The translations under genes were made by a program, and so were the position numbers. Positions 56,295 through 63,403 of a stretch of 64,000 bases of DNA are shown here, in pieces; the first letter of the stretch is position 1, and every line of letters starts with the position of its first letter. The stretch is from Mesorhizobium sp. J8 (GTDB lineage Bacteria; Pseudomonadota; Alphaproteobacteria; Rhizobiales; Rhizobiaceae), in the NCBI RefSeq assembly GCF_016591715.1, contig NZ_AP024109.1, forward strand, positions 3,844,001 through 3,908,000. Reading direction: 5' to 3'. Under the pieces are notes generated by a model. It made no database searches, had not been told where the DNA came from, and saw nothing but the letters and a program-made list of their open reading frames with translations.

Positions 56295-56551
56295 GGCTTG
56301 CGGCGCCGCGGCGATGCGGAAGACCTCTCCCGCGTCATTTTTCGAAATTCCGGTGGCCGGCGCCCGCAGGGGGCGGGGGAATGGGTAGGGGCCTGGTGGA
56401 CGCCGGCCTCGGCGGATCGCTCCGCCGCGTTGCGAAACATAGCGTTTCTTTAGCAGATCGTAATTCCGCGATCGCGCACTTTCCAAGCGCCCTGCCCGTC
56501 TCGGCGGATATGGCGGACATGCTTGGCTGAATGCTTGCGACGGCCGGCCGG

Positions 56552-56779
56552 TCAGGATCGGTCCGAGGCCCTCTTTCCCTCGGGCATCGCGGCGAGGCAC
56601 TCCTCCAGGCGCCGCAGCCGCGCCTTTTGCCAGCGCAACGTGTGCGCGACCTCGTGCAGGTTCCATTTGGCCTTCGAATTGGCGGCCTCGATCAGCCCTC
56701 GTTCGAGCCGATCGATCTCGCAGCGCAACTGCCGCGCCTCCGCCTCCCTGAGCCCCCTGATCCAGCTTGCCCCACGCAT
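56552..56779 (-). CDS. Small charged protein of unknown function (75 aa)
   Basis: A 75-residue helical protein rich in Arg, Glu and Leu. Its core is LREAEARQLRCEIDRLERGL followed by EAANSKAKWNLHEVAHTLRW. The pattern suggests an amphipathic coiled coil. No family is recognised and no clear ribosome site was found, so it is kept as tentative. Confidence 0.4.
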   Translation of the reverse strand: MRGASWIRGLREAEARQLRCEIDRLERGLIEAANSKAKWNLHEVAHTLRWQKARLRRLEECLAAMPEGKRASDRS

Positions 56780-56957
56780 GGTTCCACCATCAAAACCGGC
56801 CCGATGCTCGCAGACAAAGGCTAATGAGATCGGTTCCGAGAACCTGGCATTTTAAGCATCACTAATGTTAAATCTACGCTATGGCTGCCCGCGCAACTGC
56901 GGACGATCGGAAACACCGCTTGACGGCTCATATCAGGCATCTGAAAAGGGCACGCCT

Positions 56958-57043
56958 GCGGACGTGGCGGAATTGGTAGACGCAAGGGACTTAAAATCCC
57001 TCGATCACTGATCGTACGGGTTCGATTCCCGTCGTCCGCACCA
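56958..57043 (+). tRNA. tRNA-Leu (anticodon UAA)
   Basis: An 86-nt class II cloverleaf with acceptor stem GCGGACG/CGTCCGC, discriminator A, encoded CCA and a long variable arm (tcgatcactgatcgta). The anticodon loop CTTAAAA gives TAA. Its 3' half, from 56990, is copied in decayed form at 59487-59538, as expected when a mobile element uses a tRNA as attachment site. Confidence 0.97.
56990..57043 (+). repeat. Attachment-type 3' half of tRNA-Leu (left copy)
   Basis: From cttaaaatccctcgatcact to the CCA, this 54-nt segment matches 59487-59538 with two substitutions and two single-base deletions in the right copy. The left copy is the functional tRNA end. Such tRNA 3' ends are usual integration sites of genomic islands. 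Confidence 0.7.
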
Positions 57044-57276
57044 CATTTGCATTCTATCGTTGCGGTAGGCTATGCCAAAAAGACCGGCCGCGGGTAGCCG
57101 TTTGGGTAGCCGGAACAAGAATTTGCGGGGTTGGCCACCCAAAATTCACCTCGAAGTTGCTATAAGGAAGCTGACCTGGAGAAGCAGCTAGCCGTCGCTC
57201 AGTTCGCATTGCAGGCGTACGTTGCCTGTCTGCGCACAAGGCAACCGGAACTGCAGTGACGCTCACCTCGGTTGCG

Positions 57277-57408
57277 TTAGGCCAGCCCCGTCATGCGGAT
57301 GATCCTCAAAACCCCATGGCCGATGGCAAGAACGAATTGACCATCGTCGGCGGCCAAATCCCAGCCGAAGAGTGCAGCCCAGCAAAAGAGCATCAGGGCG
57401 AAACGCAT
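57277..57408 (-). CDS. Possible small membrane protein (43 aa)
   Basis: A minus-strand gene from an ATG at 57408. The sequence starts MRFALMLFCWAALFGWDLAA and continues DDGQFVLAIGHGVLRIIRMT to GLA. It has an N-terminal membrane helix or signal and a polar centre. The composition looks like a real short protein and similar short sequences occur in rhizobial genomes (from memory), but the ribosome site is weak. Confidence 0.45.
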   Translation of the reverse strand: MRFALMLFCWAALFGWDLAADDGQFVLAIGHGVLRIIRMTGLA

Positions 57409-57649
57409 TAGAGAGTACTAATACGAATCCATTGACCAAACGTTACGGAAATGGGCTGCGCCCACTGTGTCACTTCGGGCCAAAATCCTGGCATCAGCCT
57501 TGCAAGGCGGAATAGCCGGTTTGATCCCCGGCAGCTCGTCGGGCTTGAGGCAGTCTGTTGGGGGCCTCGCCCGGCGAGTTCACTGAAATCAGTGGACAGG
57601 CATCAAAAGCTATATCTATGCGCAAATGCTAATTTAGCCTAAGCTCCTA

Positions 57650-57728
57650 GCCGACTCCCACCCTACCCGAGTCGGTTAGGCCCGGCGGTTCAACCCAACG
57701 CACCCCAACGCGGAACTGTCGGGCCGCT
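57650..57728 (+). repeat. 79-nt direct repeat, copy 1
   Basis: From gccgactccc to gggccgct, this segment nearly matches 60130-60210. It starts with a hairpin (gccgactc/gagtcggt) followed by ggcccggcggttcaacccaa and cgcaccccaacgcggaactg. The two copies are 2.48 kb apart in the same direction. Confidence 0.85.
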
Positions 57729-57973
57729 GAGGGCCGAGCCTTCAGTTTTAGGCGCCCCTCTATCACCTCGGCAGGCAGCGAAACCAGCATTAATGGTCAG
57801 GCGCAGCCGGCAGCATCCTTACGCCAACGGTCATGATCGTGAAATGCCGCACCAAGTCGCGCTCGCCGACGACATCTGCACGGATCGCAGCTTTACGCCG
57901 ATCAGGCGATTTCTTCAGGAACGCGGGCTGCGATATCGGACCAGGGAGTTTGTCACGCTCGGAGATGCGGCCG

Positions 57974-58798
57974 CTACGCTGACTTTCGTGCCGGCTTGGC
58001 CTTTGGCCGATCCTTTATGCCTTCCTTGGCCAGGCTCCTCCTCAGCACGGCAGCCAGATCCACAACGTTCTCTTTGGGTTTCGGCGCCGGCTTGGGCGGT
58101 TTCTTGCCCTTGCGCTTGGCATCGATCATGGCAATCAGCGCATCCTCGTAGGTATCTTCGAACTTGGAAGGGTCGAACTTCGTGACCTTCTTGTCGATCA
58201 GCAGCTCGGCGATTTCGAGCAAATCCTTGTCGAACTTCGGAGATGTGAATTCGCCGAAGGCGCTCTTTTCCGAAACCATCTCGTTGTGGGTGCGCAACTC
58301 CGTCAGGAGCATTCCTTTGCCGAAGGGCTGGATAATGACTTCCCGGCCGCGCTGGTACAGCACAACACAAGACCGGGCCGCGACCCTCTTCTTGGCCATG
58401 GCTTCGCGCAGCACATTGAATGCCTCGGTTGCGGCGCCATCGGCGGGAATGACGTAGTAGGGCTTTTCCAGATAGCGCGTGTCGATCTCGTCAATTGCGA
58501 CGAAGCCATCGACCTCCAGCGTATGCTGCGACGTCAGCTTGAGCTTCTTGATCTCGTCCGGCTCAATTTCGAGGAAGTCTCCCTTCTCGGCCTCGTAGCC
58601 CTTGATTTGGTCTTCCGAAGGCACGATGTCGCCGGTTCCTTCGTCGACATAGGCGCTTTTGACCGGCAGGCCGTCGCGGCGGCTCAGGATCTTGAAGTGG
58701 ACCTTGCCCGCTTCGGTCGTGGCGCCCACCAGCTTCACGCCGCAACTCACCGATCCGACCTTGAGGAAGCCCTTCCATACCGCGCGTGGCGCCGCCAT
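57974..58798 (-). CDS. ku: Ku-family DNA end-binding protein (NHEJ)
   Basis: A 274-residue bacterial Ku. It starts MAAPRAVWKGFLKVGSVSCG and has the Ku core (about 10-200), including ILSRRDGLPVKSAYVDEGTG and KPYYVIPADGAATEAFNVLR. A lysine/proline-rich C-terminal tail (KRKGKKPPKPAPKPKENVVD) would bind DNA. Bacterial Ku threads onto broken DNA ends and recruits LigD, which is not in this window. A general-stress promoter lies at 58836-58860, divergent from the 87-aa gene. Stress-dependent Ku genes are known in Sinorhizobium. Confidence 0.93.
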   Translation of the reverse strand: MAAPRAVWKGFLKVGSVSCGVKLVGATTEAGKVHFKILSRRDGLPVKSAYVDEGTGDIVPSEDQIKGYEAEKGDFLEIEPDEIKKLKLTSQHTLEVDGFVAIDEIDTRYLEKPYYVIPADGAATEAFNVLREAMAKKRVAARSCVVLYQRGREVIIQPFGKGMLLTELRTHNEMVSEKSAFGEFTSPKFDKDLLEIAELLIDKKVTKFDPSKFEDTYEDALIAMIDAKRKGKKPPKPAPKPKENVVDLAAVLRRSLAKEGIKDRPKAKPARKSA

Positions 58799-58835
58799 TT
58801 GGTCACTCGTGATTGTAAAACATCCTGACGGGGGA

Positions 58836-58860
58836 AACTTGGCCCCGCCACAATGGTTCC
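58836..58860 (-). promoter_or_regulatory. EcfG/RpoE2-type promoter of ku
   Basis: On the minus strand GGAAC (58860-58856), 17 nt and GTT (58838-58836) match the general-stress sigma consensus. Transcription would start about 30 nt before the ku ATG. Confidence 0.6.
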
Positions 58861-58930
58861 GCGCTGGGGCATGAGGTCCAGGTGCGGCGATCTGATGGGC
58901 GATCCCTTTAGCCGAGGGTTCTACCCGGCT

Positions 58931-58955
58931 GGAACAACACGACGCATCCGCAGTT
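58931..58955 (+). promoter_or_regulatory. EcfG/RpoE2-type promoter of the 87-aa gene
   Basis: GGAAC (58931-58935), 17 nt and GTT (58953-58955). It is 46 nt before the ATG at 59001 and faces away from the ku promoter. Confidence 0.6.
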
Positions 58956-59000
58956 CGGACGTGGAGAGATGGGGATTTCAAACGACAACAAGGAAATGCA

Positions 59001-59264
59001 ATGGCCAATGACATGTCTCGCAAGCAGGAGCGCAAAGGCACATCGCGGATCGTTGGTTGGGGAGCCGCGCTGGCGTTGGTTCTGTTCTTGTGCTTGCTGG
59101 CCTTCTTCCTGTTCGCCCCTTCTCGGCAGATGTTGGATGTAAAGCGCGCGCCGGAACAGAATGTGGGGCAAGGCAACGCCCCGGCGGATAGCCGGCCATC
59201 TCCTGGCGTTCAAAAAGACTCGTCTGGGAACTCCAAGCTGCCCACCCAACAGGGCGGCGGGTGA
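59001..59264 (+). CDS. Small single-pass membrane protein (87 aa)
   Basis: Starts MANDMSRKQERKGTSRIVGW with a basic cytoplasmic end, then one membrane segment (AALALVLFLCLLAFFLFAPS) and a polar Pro/Gln/Gly-rich tail (PSPGVQKDSSGNSKLPTQQG). The AAGGAAA before the ATG is a good ribosome site. Its stress-type promoter and its place opposite ku suggest a role in the general stress response. The function is unknown. A stem-loop with T run at 59297-59317 follows. Confidence 0.65.
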   Translation: MANDMSRKQERKGTSRIVGWGAALALVLFLCLLAFFLFAPSRQMLDVKRAPEQNVGQGNAPADSRPSPGVQKDSSGNSKLPTQQGGG

Positions 59265-59289
59265 CGAGACGCGAGGCGCAACGAGCTCT

Positions 59290-59314
59290 GGAACATCCCG
59301 GTAATGCCGGGGTT
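59290..59314 (+). promoter_or_regulatory. EcfG/RpoE2-type promoter of the DUF3606 remnant
   Basis: GGAAC (59290-59294), 17 nt and GTT (59312-59314). The spacer itself contains the stem cccgg/ccggg and the -10 overlaps the T run, so the same bases could also read as a terminator for the 87-aa gene. Confidence 0.5.
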
Positions 59315-59317
59315 TTT
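59297..59317 (+). terminator. Possible terminator of the 87-aa gene
   Basis: A 5-bp GC stem (cccgg, 59297-59301; ccggg, 59307-59311) is followed by gttttt. The stem is short. The overlap with a promoter-like motif leaves the role open. Confidence 0.4.
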
Positions 59318-59340
59318 GCCCCGCAAGGGGAACAAACATC

Positions 59341-59508
59341 ATAGACAACAAGAACAAGCGAGACTTTCGCGATCGAGATCGGGTGTCGGCCGACGAAGAC
59401 TACGAAGTGGAGTATTTCGCAGGGAAGATCGGCCTGATCGTCCACCAGGTGCGCGAGGGTAGCCGCGACGTGTCTACGCTTGTCACCTTAAAATCCCTCG
59501 ATCTCTGA
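59341..59508 (+). pseudogene. DUF3606-family gene, start codon lost and 3' end replaced
   Basis: The frame reads DNKNKRDFRDRDRVSADEDY, EVEYFAGKIGLIVHQVREGS and RDVSTLV, a clear DUF3606 pattern. The codon where ATG is expected is ATA (59341), with AAGGGG upstream. The final codons (TLKSLDL, then TGA at 59506) are encoded by the tRNA-Leu copy that begins at 59487, so the natural end has been replaced. It could still be translated weakly from a rare start. Confidence 0.65.
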
Positions 59509-59538
59509 TCGTACGGTTCGATTCCGTCGTCGGCACCA
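59487..59538 (+). repeat. Decayed copy of the tRNA-Leu 3' half (right attachment scar)
   Basis: The segment cttaaaatccctcgatctct followed by gatcgtacggttcgattccg to acca copies 56990-57043. It has a->t and c->g substitutions and lost one g and one c from homopolymers. It has no 5' half, so it cannot be a tRNA. Confidence 0.8.
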
Positions 59539-59604
59539 TATTGTTCCGCAACCTTTTTCCGGGAAGCACGTTGCAACCAGTCAGCTGTACGGGCGGGAGA
59601 GTTC

Positions 59605-59716
59605 CATGGGCAGAATCGGCAACGGCGGGACTGGTTTCGAAGCTTTCATGATCTTCATCATCGGCCTTGCAGCGATAGGCGCCGGCATATCCATCTACTT
59701 CACCGGCATGAATTGA
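59605..59716 (+). pseudogene. Possible small membrane protein gene with a frameshift
   Basis: An ATG at 59605 with GGGAG upstream encodes MGRIGNGGTGFE. One extra A in the run gaaag then breaks a frame that continues as AFMIFIIGLAAIGAGISIYF and TGMN before a TGA at 59714. Removing one base gives a 36-residue single-pass peptide. The inner ATG at 59655 could also start a 22-residue peptide. Weakly supported. Confidence 0.3.
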
Positions 59717-59753
59717 TCGCAAGCAATCCGAGCCATCCAGCCTGGTAGCGATA

Positions 59754-59993
59754 TTATTCACCATTGGTCTTTCGCCTTACATATGCCGGCAGATTTGGTG
59801 CGGCAGGGGGATGCAGGTGCGCATCGAAGATCGCGAGTTTGAGCCCGTATGTCAGGCGGGTTTGCGTGTTGCAGTTGTCACAGATGAAGACTTTGGAGCT
59901 TTTGAACCACGATCCCTTTCGGACCACCGCTTTTCCGCACTCGGGGCAATGAAAGGTAATATCGGAATCGTACAGATCTCGTGAAAGGATCAT
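59754..59993 (-). CDS. Small zinc-ribbon protein (79 aa)
   Basis: Starts MILSRDLYDSDITFHCPECG, with GGAGG seven nucleotides upstream of the ATG at 59993. Two cysteine pairs, HCPECGK and ICDNCNT (about 16-19 and 37-40), form a zinc ribbon. A basic linker (VVRKGSWFKSSKVF) lies between. Short ribbon proteins of this kind are common in rhizobia; the function is unknown. It lies just outside the islet boundary. Confidence 0.72.
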   Translation of the reverse strand: MILSRDLYDSDITFHCPECGKAVVRKGSWFKSSKVFICDNCNTQTRLTYGLKLAIFDAHLHPPAAPNLPAYVRRKTNGE

Positions 59994-60129
59994 CGCCTCG
60001 CCTCCGTCGCGGAGGTGGCGAGGCAAGATCTATGCTGAGCAGGATGTGCCAGACTGACACACTACGCAACCGGTGGAATGTAACCAACCGTGATCTTCAT
60101 GCAGCCTTGCTAATGTAACCTCCGTATCG

Positions 60130-60210
60130 GCCGACTCCCAACCCCGAGTCGGCTAGGCCCGGCGGTTCAACCCAACGCACCCCAACAGAGCGCGGAACTG
60201 TCGGGCCGCT
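60130..60210 (+). repeat. 81-nt direct repeat, copy 2
   Basis: Matches 57650-57728 from gccgactccc to gggccgct with a shorter hairpin loop (aaccc) and a 4-nt insertion (agag) before cgcggaactg. It lies 50 nt upstream of the gene at 60260. Confidence 0.85.
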
Positions 60211-60259
60211 TATCGGCAAGGCGACACCGTAGCCGCTGCTATTTGCACAGGGAGTAACA

Positions 60260-60472
60260 ATGGCCCAGACGATCCGGCTCGCCATCTTTGCGGTTTCGGC
60301 TGCTGTCGCCGGCTTGGCCTTTTTCGCCTTGCATTCCTTCTGGACGTGGGCCGCGCCGCTCCTGATCATATTCGTCGGCTCCATGCTTGCCGAACATGCT
60401 TTCAACCGGCTGGCCTCGAACGAAGAAAAGCAGCGCGACCTGGAAGATCGCGTGCGCAATCCACCGATGTAG
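60260..60472 (+). CDS. Small membrane protein (70 aa)
   Basis: Two hydrophobic segments (IRLAIFAVSAAVAGLAFFAL and WAAPLLIIFVGSMLAEHAF) are followed by a charged tail, ASNEEKQRDLEDRVRNPP. GGGAG precedes the ATG. No family is recognised. The 263 nt after it contain no supported gene. Confidence 0.62.
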   Translation: MAQTIRLAIFAVSAAVAGLAFFALHSFWTWAAPLLIIFVGSMLAEHAFNRLASNEEKQRDLEDRVRNPPM

Positions 60473-60735
60473 GCAGCAATGGACGCCTTACCCCTTGCGC
60501 TACCCAGGTGTCGCGCGTGATTGGTGAATTGCAGGTTACGGTCATCGCGGCCGGCGTCACGGCACTCATGGCAATAGATGACGCTGATAAGGCCCCAATG
60601 CGTGCAGGCCACGCAGGTTCTTGTTTCGCCGTGTCATTCTGAAGGCGGCTCGACAGCCGTCCTGGCCGGAATGCGCGTAACGGGCCTAACTGCGAGTGCG
60701 GGCGCCGTTCTCGACCACCATCAGCGATGTGCAGC

Positions 60736-61314
60736 TCAAGCCGTGATCGGGTTGAGCTTCAAGTGCTGGATCAGGATGATCGTCTTGGCGTCGACGATGC
60801 GGCCGTCGGCGATGCCGGCCAGCGCCTCGTCCAGCGGCATTTCCAGAACCTCGATGTCCTCGCCTTCCTCCGGCGAGCCGCCGCCGTCGGAGATACGGTC
60901 GGCCGGCGAGTAGCGTGCGGTGAAGAACCAGAGCCGCTCCGTCACGCTGCCCGGGCTCATGAACGGCGCAAACAGCCGCTCGACATCCTTCAAATGGTAG
61001 CCCAGTTCCTCTTCCGCTTCCTTGCGGATGGCGGTTTCGGGGTCGTTTTCGTCCAGCAGGCCGGCGCAGGCCTCGATCAGCGGCTCGCGATGGCCTACGG
61101 CGTAGGCCGGGAAACGGAACTGCCGCACGAGCAGCACGGTGGAGCGCTGCGGGTCGAAGGGCAGGATCACCGCGCCGTCGCCGCGATCATAGGTCTGGCG
61201 GGTCTGCGTCTCCCATCGCCCGTCGCGGCGGCGATAGTCGAGCACCGTCTTCTTCAGCACCGCCCAGTCGTCCGAAAGGATCTCCTCCGAGCGGATGCGA
61301 ATACGATCTTCCAT
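60736..61314 (-). CDS. NUDIX hydrolase, NudK/ADP-sugar pyrophosphatase-like
   Basis: A 192-residue NUDIX enzyme. The ATG at 61314 has GGAGG five nucleotides upstream and gives the length usual for NudK. An upstream ATG at 61401 is rejected. The NUDIX box is GLLDENDPETAIRKEAEEEL followed by GY (about 98-119), with the metal glutamates in place. The set of features matches GDP-mannose/ADP-sugar pyrophosphatases, which cleave nucleotide-sugar diphosphates. It is divergent from the OYE gene. Confidence 0.88.
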   Translation of the reverse strand: MEDRIRIRSEEILSDDWAVLKKTVLDYRRRDGRWETQTRQTYDRGDGAVILPFDPQRSTVLLVRQFRFPAYAVGHREPLIEACAGLLDENDPETAIRKEAEEELGYHLKDVERLFAPFMSPGSVTERLWFFTARYSPADRISDGGGSPEEGEDIEVLEMPLDEALAGIADGRIVDAKTIILIQHLKLNPITA

Positions 61315-61467
61315 GACGACCTCCGTATTGGCGGCAAAGGGGTAGCGGCGAACCGGCTCCCGCGCAATCCTGGAAACCGACTGGTCCAGCGACAGTTTCA
61401 CCGGCTCGTGTCTGGCACGAGGCGCTGCGACTGCCTAGATAGCGATATCTCGCCAGGAGCCCGTTTC

Positions 61468-62571
61468 ATGAAATCATCGCTTTTCCAGCCGATCACCCTC
61501 GGAGGCCTCACCTTCCCCAATCGCATCGCGGTTGCTCCCATGTGCCAATATTCGGCTGAGGACGGCTCGGCCAGCGACTGGCATCTCTATCACTGGATGA
61601 ACCTGGCGATGTCGGGCGCCGGCATGGTGACCGTCGAGATGACCGATGTCGAGCGGCGCGGACGCATCTCGCACGGCTGCCTCGGTCTCTATTCAGACGA
61701 CAACGAGGCGGCCGCCAAGCGCACGCTCGACGCCGCCAGGCGCGTCGCCGCGCCCGGCACGAAGTTCGGCGTCCAGCTGGCCCATGCCGGTCGCAAGGCC
61801 TCCAACCGCAAACCCTGGGAAGGCGGCGGTCCGCTGCAGCCTGGCGAAGACCCGTGGCAGACGGTTTCCGCCTCGGCCATCGCCTACGACACGGGCTGGA
61901 ATGTGCCGCACGCATTGGAGGATAGCGAGATTCTTGAGCTCATTGCGCGTTTTGCGCAGTCGGCCGTGCGCGCCGAACGCGCCGGCTTCGACTTTGCCGA
62001 ACTGCACGCCGCGCATGGCTATCTGATCTTCCAGTTCCTCTCGCCGCTTTCCAACCAGCGGACGGACCGCTGGGGCGGGTCGCTGGAAAACCGCATGCGC
62101 TTCGCGGTCGAAATCGCCAGGGCGGTGAGGAAAGCCGCTCCATCCTTGATGCTGGGCGCGCGCCTTTCGGTGAAGGAATGGGTCGACGGCGGTTTCGATG
62201 TCGAGGATGCGATCGAGGTGGCCAAGGCGCTGAAGGCCGAGGGTATCGCCTATATCTGCTGCTCCAGCGGCGGCAATTCGCCCCTGCAGCGGGTGCCGCC
62301 CGGTCCCGGCTATCAGGTGCATCTGGCGGAAGCCGTGCGCAAAGGCGCCGGCATTCCGACGCGCGCCGTGGGGCTGATCGACGACCCGAGCCAGGCCGAG
62401 GCGATCGTCGCCGGCGGCCGAGCCGACATGGTGGCACTGGCGCGCGCCTTCCTTGCCGACCCGCGCTGGGGCTGGCGAGCGGCGGCTGCCTTCGGCGAGG
62501 AGATCCATCCCGCGCCGCAACTAGCACGTTCGGTCACGACGATGCGGCATTGGATGAAGGCCGCAGGCTAG
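61468..62571 (+). CDS. NADH:flavin oxidoreductase, YqjM-like old yellow enzyme
   Basis: A 367-residue FMN TIM-barrel enzyme. FMN and substrate residues lie in RIAVAPMCQYSAEDG (Cys26 is the YqjM-type cysteine), FGVQLAHAGRKAS, ELHAAHGYL (the His-His pair binds the substrate) and GGSLENRMRF. It would reduce activated C=C bonds such as enones or respond to oxidative stress. The ATG at 61468 has CAGGAG upstream. The TAG stop at 62569 is part of a family B repeat. Confidence 0.92.
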   Translation: MKSSLFQPITLGGLTFPNRIAVAPMCQYSAEDGSASDWHLYHWMNLAMSGAGMVTVEMTDVERRGRISHGCLGLYSDDNEAAAKRTLDAARRVAAPGTKFGVQLAHAGRKASNRKPWEGGGPLQPGEDPWQTVSASAIAYDTGWNVPHALEDSEILELIARFAQSAVRAERAGFDFAELHAAHGYLIFQFLSPLSNQRTDRWGGSLENRMRFAVEIARAVRKAAPSLMLGARLSVKEWVDGGFDVEDAIEVAKALKAEGIAYICCSSGGNSPLQRVPPGPGYQVHLAEAVRKGAGIPTRAVGLIDDPSQAEAIVAGGRADMVALARAFLADPRWGWRAAAAFGEEIHPAPQLARSVTTMRHWMKAAG

Positions 62572-62615
62572 AGTATTCCAGGACAGGTGCGACGCGGTTC
62601 CGTCCGGAATTGCGT
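62569..62615. repeat. Family B repeat (partial)
   Basis: Reads tagagtattccaggacaggt, gcgacgcggttccgtccgga and attgcgt. The stop codon of the OYE gene overlaps its left end. It lies 96 nt before the DUF982 gene. Confidence 0.8.
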
Positions 62616-62710
62616 CAAAACGAAACCGGAAAATCAGCAGGTCCTGAGACGTTTGGGCGCAGGATCCTCGCCATAACTGCAACCAATTTGGCCGCTTTGC
62701 GTTGGCGGCC

Positions 62711-62989
62711 ATGATAGACAACAAGCCTTTTGAAAAGCCGGTGGTGGTCGAGCTCGGCCATGTCGGCAAATATCGCCAGATCCGCAGCACCCGCGAGGCC
62801 GCGGAGTGCCTGATGACCGTTTGGCCGCTCAATCGCGGCGAGCGCCATCGTGATGCTCTCGACACTTGCCTCAAGGCGCTGGAAGGTTATCGTTCGACAG
62901 CGGACGCGCGTCGCGCCCTCGTCGAGGCGGCCAGGGAATCGGAAGTGCTGGTTCCCGAGGACAGGCTGCCCGACGGAAAACTGCATTGA
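62711..62989 (+). CDS. DUF982-family protein
   Basis: A 92-residue acidic-basic protein starting MIDNKPFEKPVVVELGHVGK. The DUF982 pattern RQIRSTREAAECLMTVWP and then ALDTCLKALEGYRS is present. The family is largely rhizobial, often in several copies, and has no known function. No strong ribosome site is visible before the ATG. It is followed 25 nt later by a DUF2188 gene. Confidence 0.85.
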   Translation: MIDNKPFEKPVVVELGHVGKYRQIRSTREAAECLMTVWPLNRGERHRDALDTCLKALEGYRSTADARRALVEAARESEVLVPEDRLPDGKLH

Positions 62990-63014
62990 GCGGGTTTCTT
63001 AACCGGAGGATTCC

Positions 63015-63254
63015 ATGGCGAAGCTGACTTACAAGATCGTCGAGCATGATGGCGGCTGGGCCTACAAGGTCGGCTCGACATTCTCTGAGACTTTCCGAAC
63101 GCATCAGGAAGCGCTGCGTGCCGCCGAAATCGCCTCGGCCGAGCAACAGGTCGCCGGTACTACCGACGGCATCCAGTACGAGGATGCCGACGGAAAGTGG
63201 CACGACGAACTGGCCGACGGCCGTGACCGCCCGCAGACCGAAGTATCCGACTAG
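63015..63254 (+). CDS. DUF2188-family protein
   Basis: A 79-residue protein starting MAKLTYKIVEHDGGWAYKVG, with the DUF2188 pattern of alternating strands and a late EDADGKWHDELADGRDRPQT. A GGAGG precedes the ATG. The function is unknown; DUF2188 genes often travel with small stress genes in rhizobia. The TAG stop lies at the start of a family B repeat. Confidence 0.82.
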   Translation: MAKLTYKIVEHDGGWAYKVGSTFSETFRTHQEALRAAEIASAEQQVAGTTDGIQYEDADGKWHDELADGRDRPQTEVSD

Positions 63255-63333
63255 CATTCCAGGAAAGTGTGAGCGGTCGGGCTTCCGTCCGGAACTGCGT
63301 TTCACCGTTTCACGGAACGGTGAAACGCTCTGG
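63252..63333. repeat. Family B repeat
   Basis: Begins tagcattccaggaaagtgtg and contains the pair tttcaccgtttc and gaacggtgaaac with the unit gcttccgtccggaactgcg. It abuts the DUF2188 stop codon. Confidence 0.85.
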
Positions 63334-63403
63334 ACTCGGAAGGGGCGTCTCCGCGACCGGCAAAGCCCAAGGCTTCATACCGGCCGCCGGCGACTATGCG
63401 GTC

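Larger units (their letters stand above)
57044..59538. mobile_element. Remnant islet between tRNA-Leu and its 3'-end copy
   Basis: About 2.5 kb lie between the tRNA-Leu end and the decayed copy. It holds ku, an 87-aa membrane protein gene, a damaged DUF3606 gene and a possible 43-aa gene. No integrase or excisionase is present, so it is at most a degraded integrative element or a block captured at an old attachment site. The stretches 57409-57649 and 57729-57973 show no supported gene. Confidence 0.45.

Noticed and set aside
57712..57736. EcfG promoter in the 80-nt direct repeats (GGAAC at 57712 and 60194)
   Set aside because: Neither copy has GTT or a similar -10 at 16-18 nt.
57793..58185. 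130-codon plus-strand frame at the 3' side of ku
   Set aside because: Its second half is antisense to ku and the first part matches no family. No ribosome site.
59487..59538. Second tRNA-Leu gene
   Set aside because: Only the 3' half is present and its stems are broken by two deletions.
60097..60612. 171-codon minus-strand frame over the 60260 gene
   Set aside because: It covers a repeat and the antisense of a better supported small membrane protein gene.
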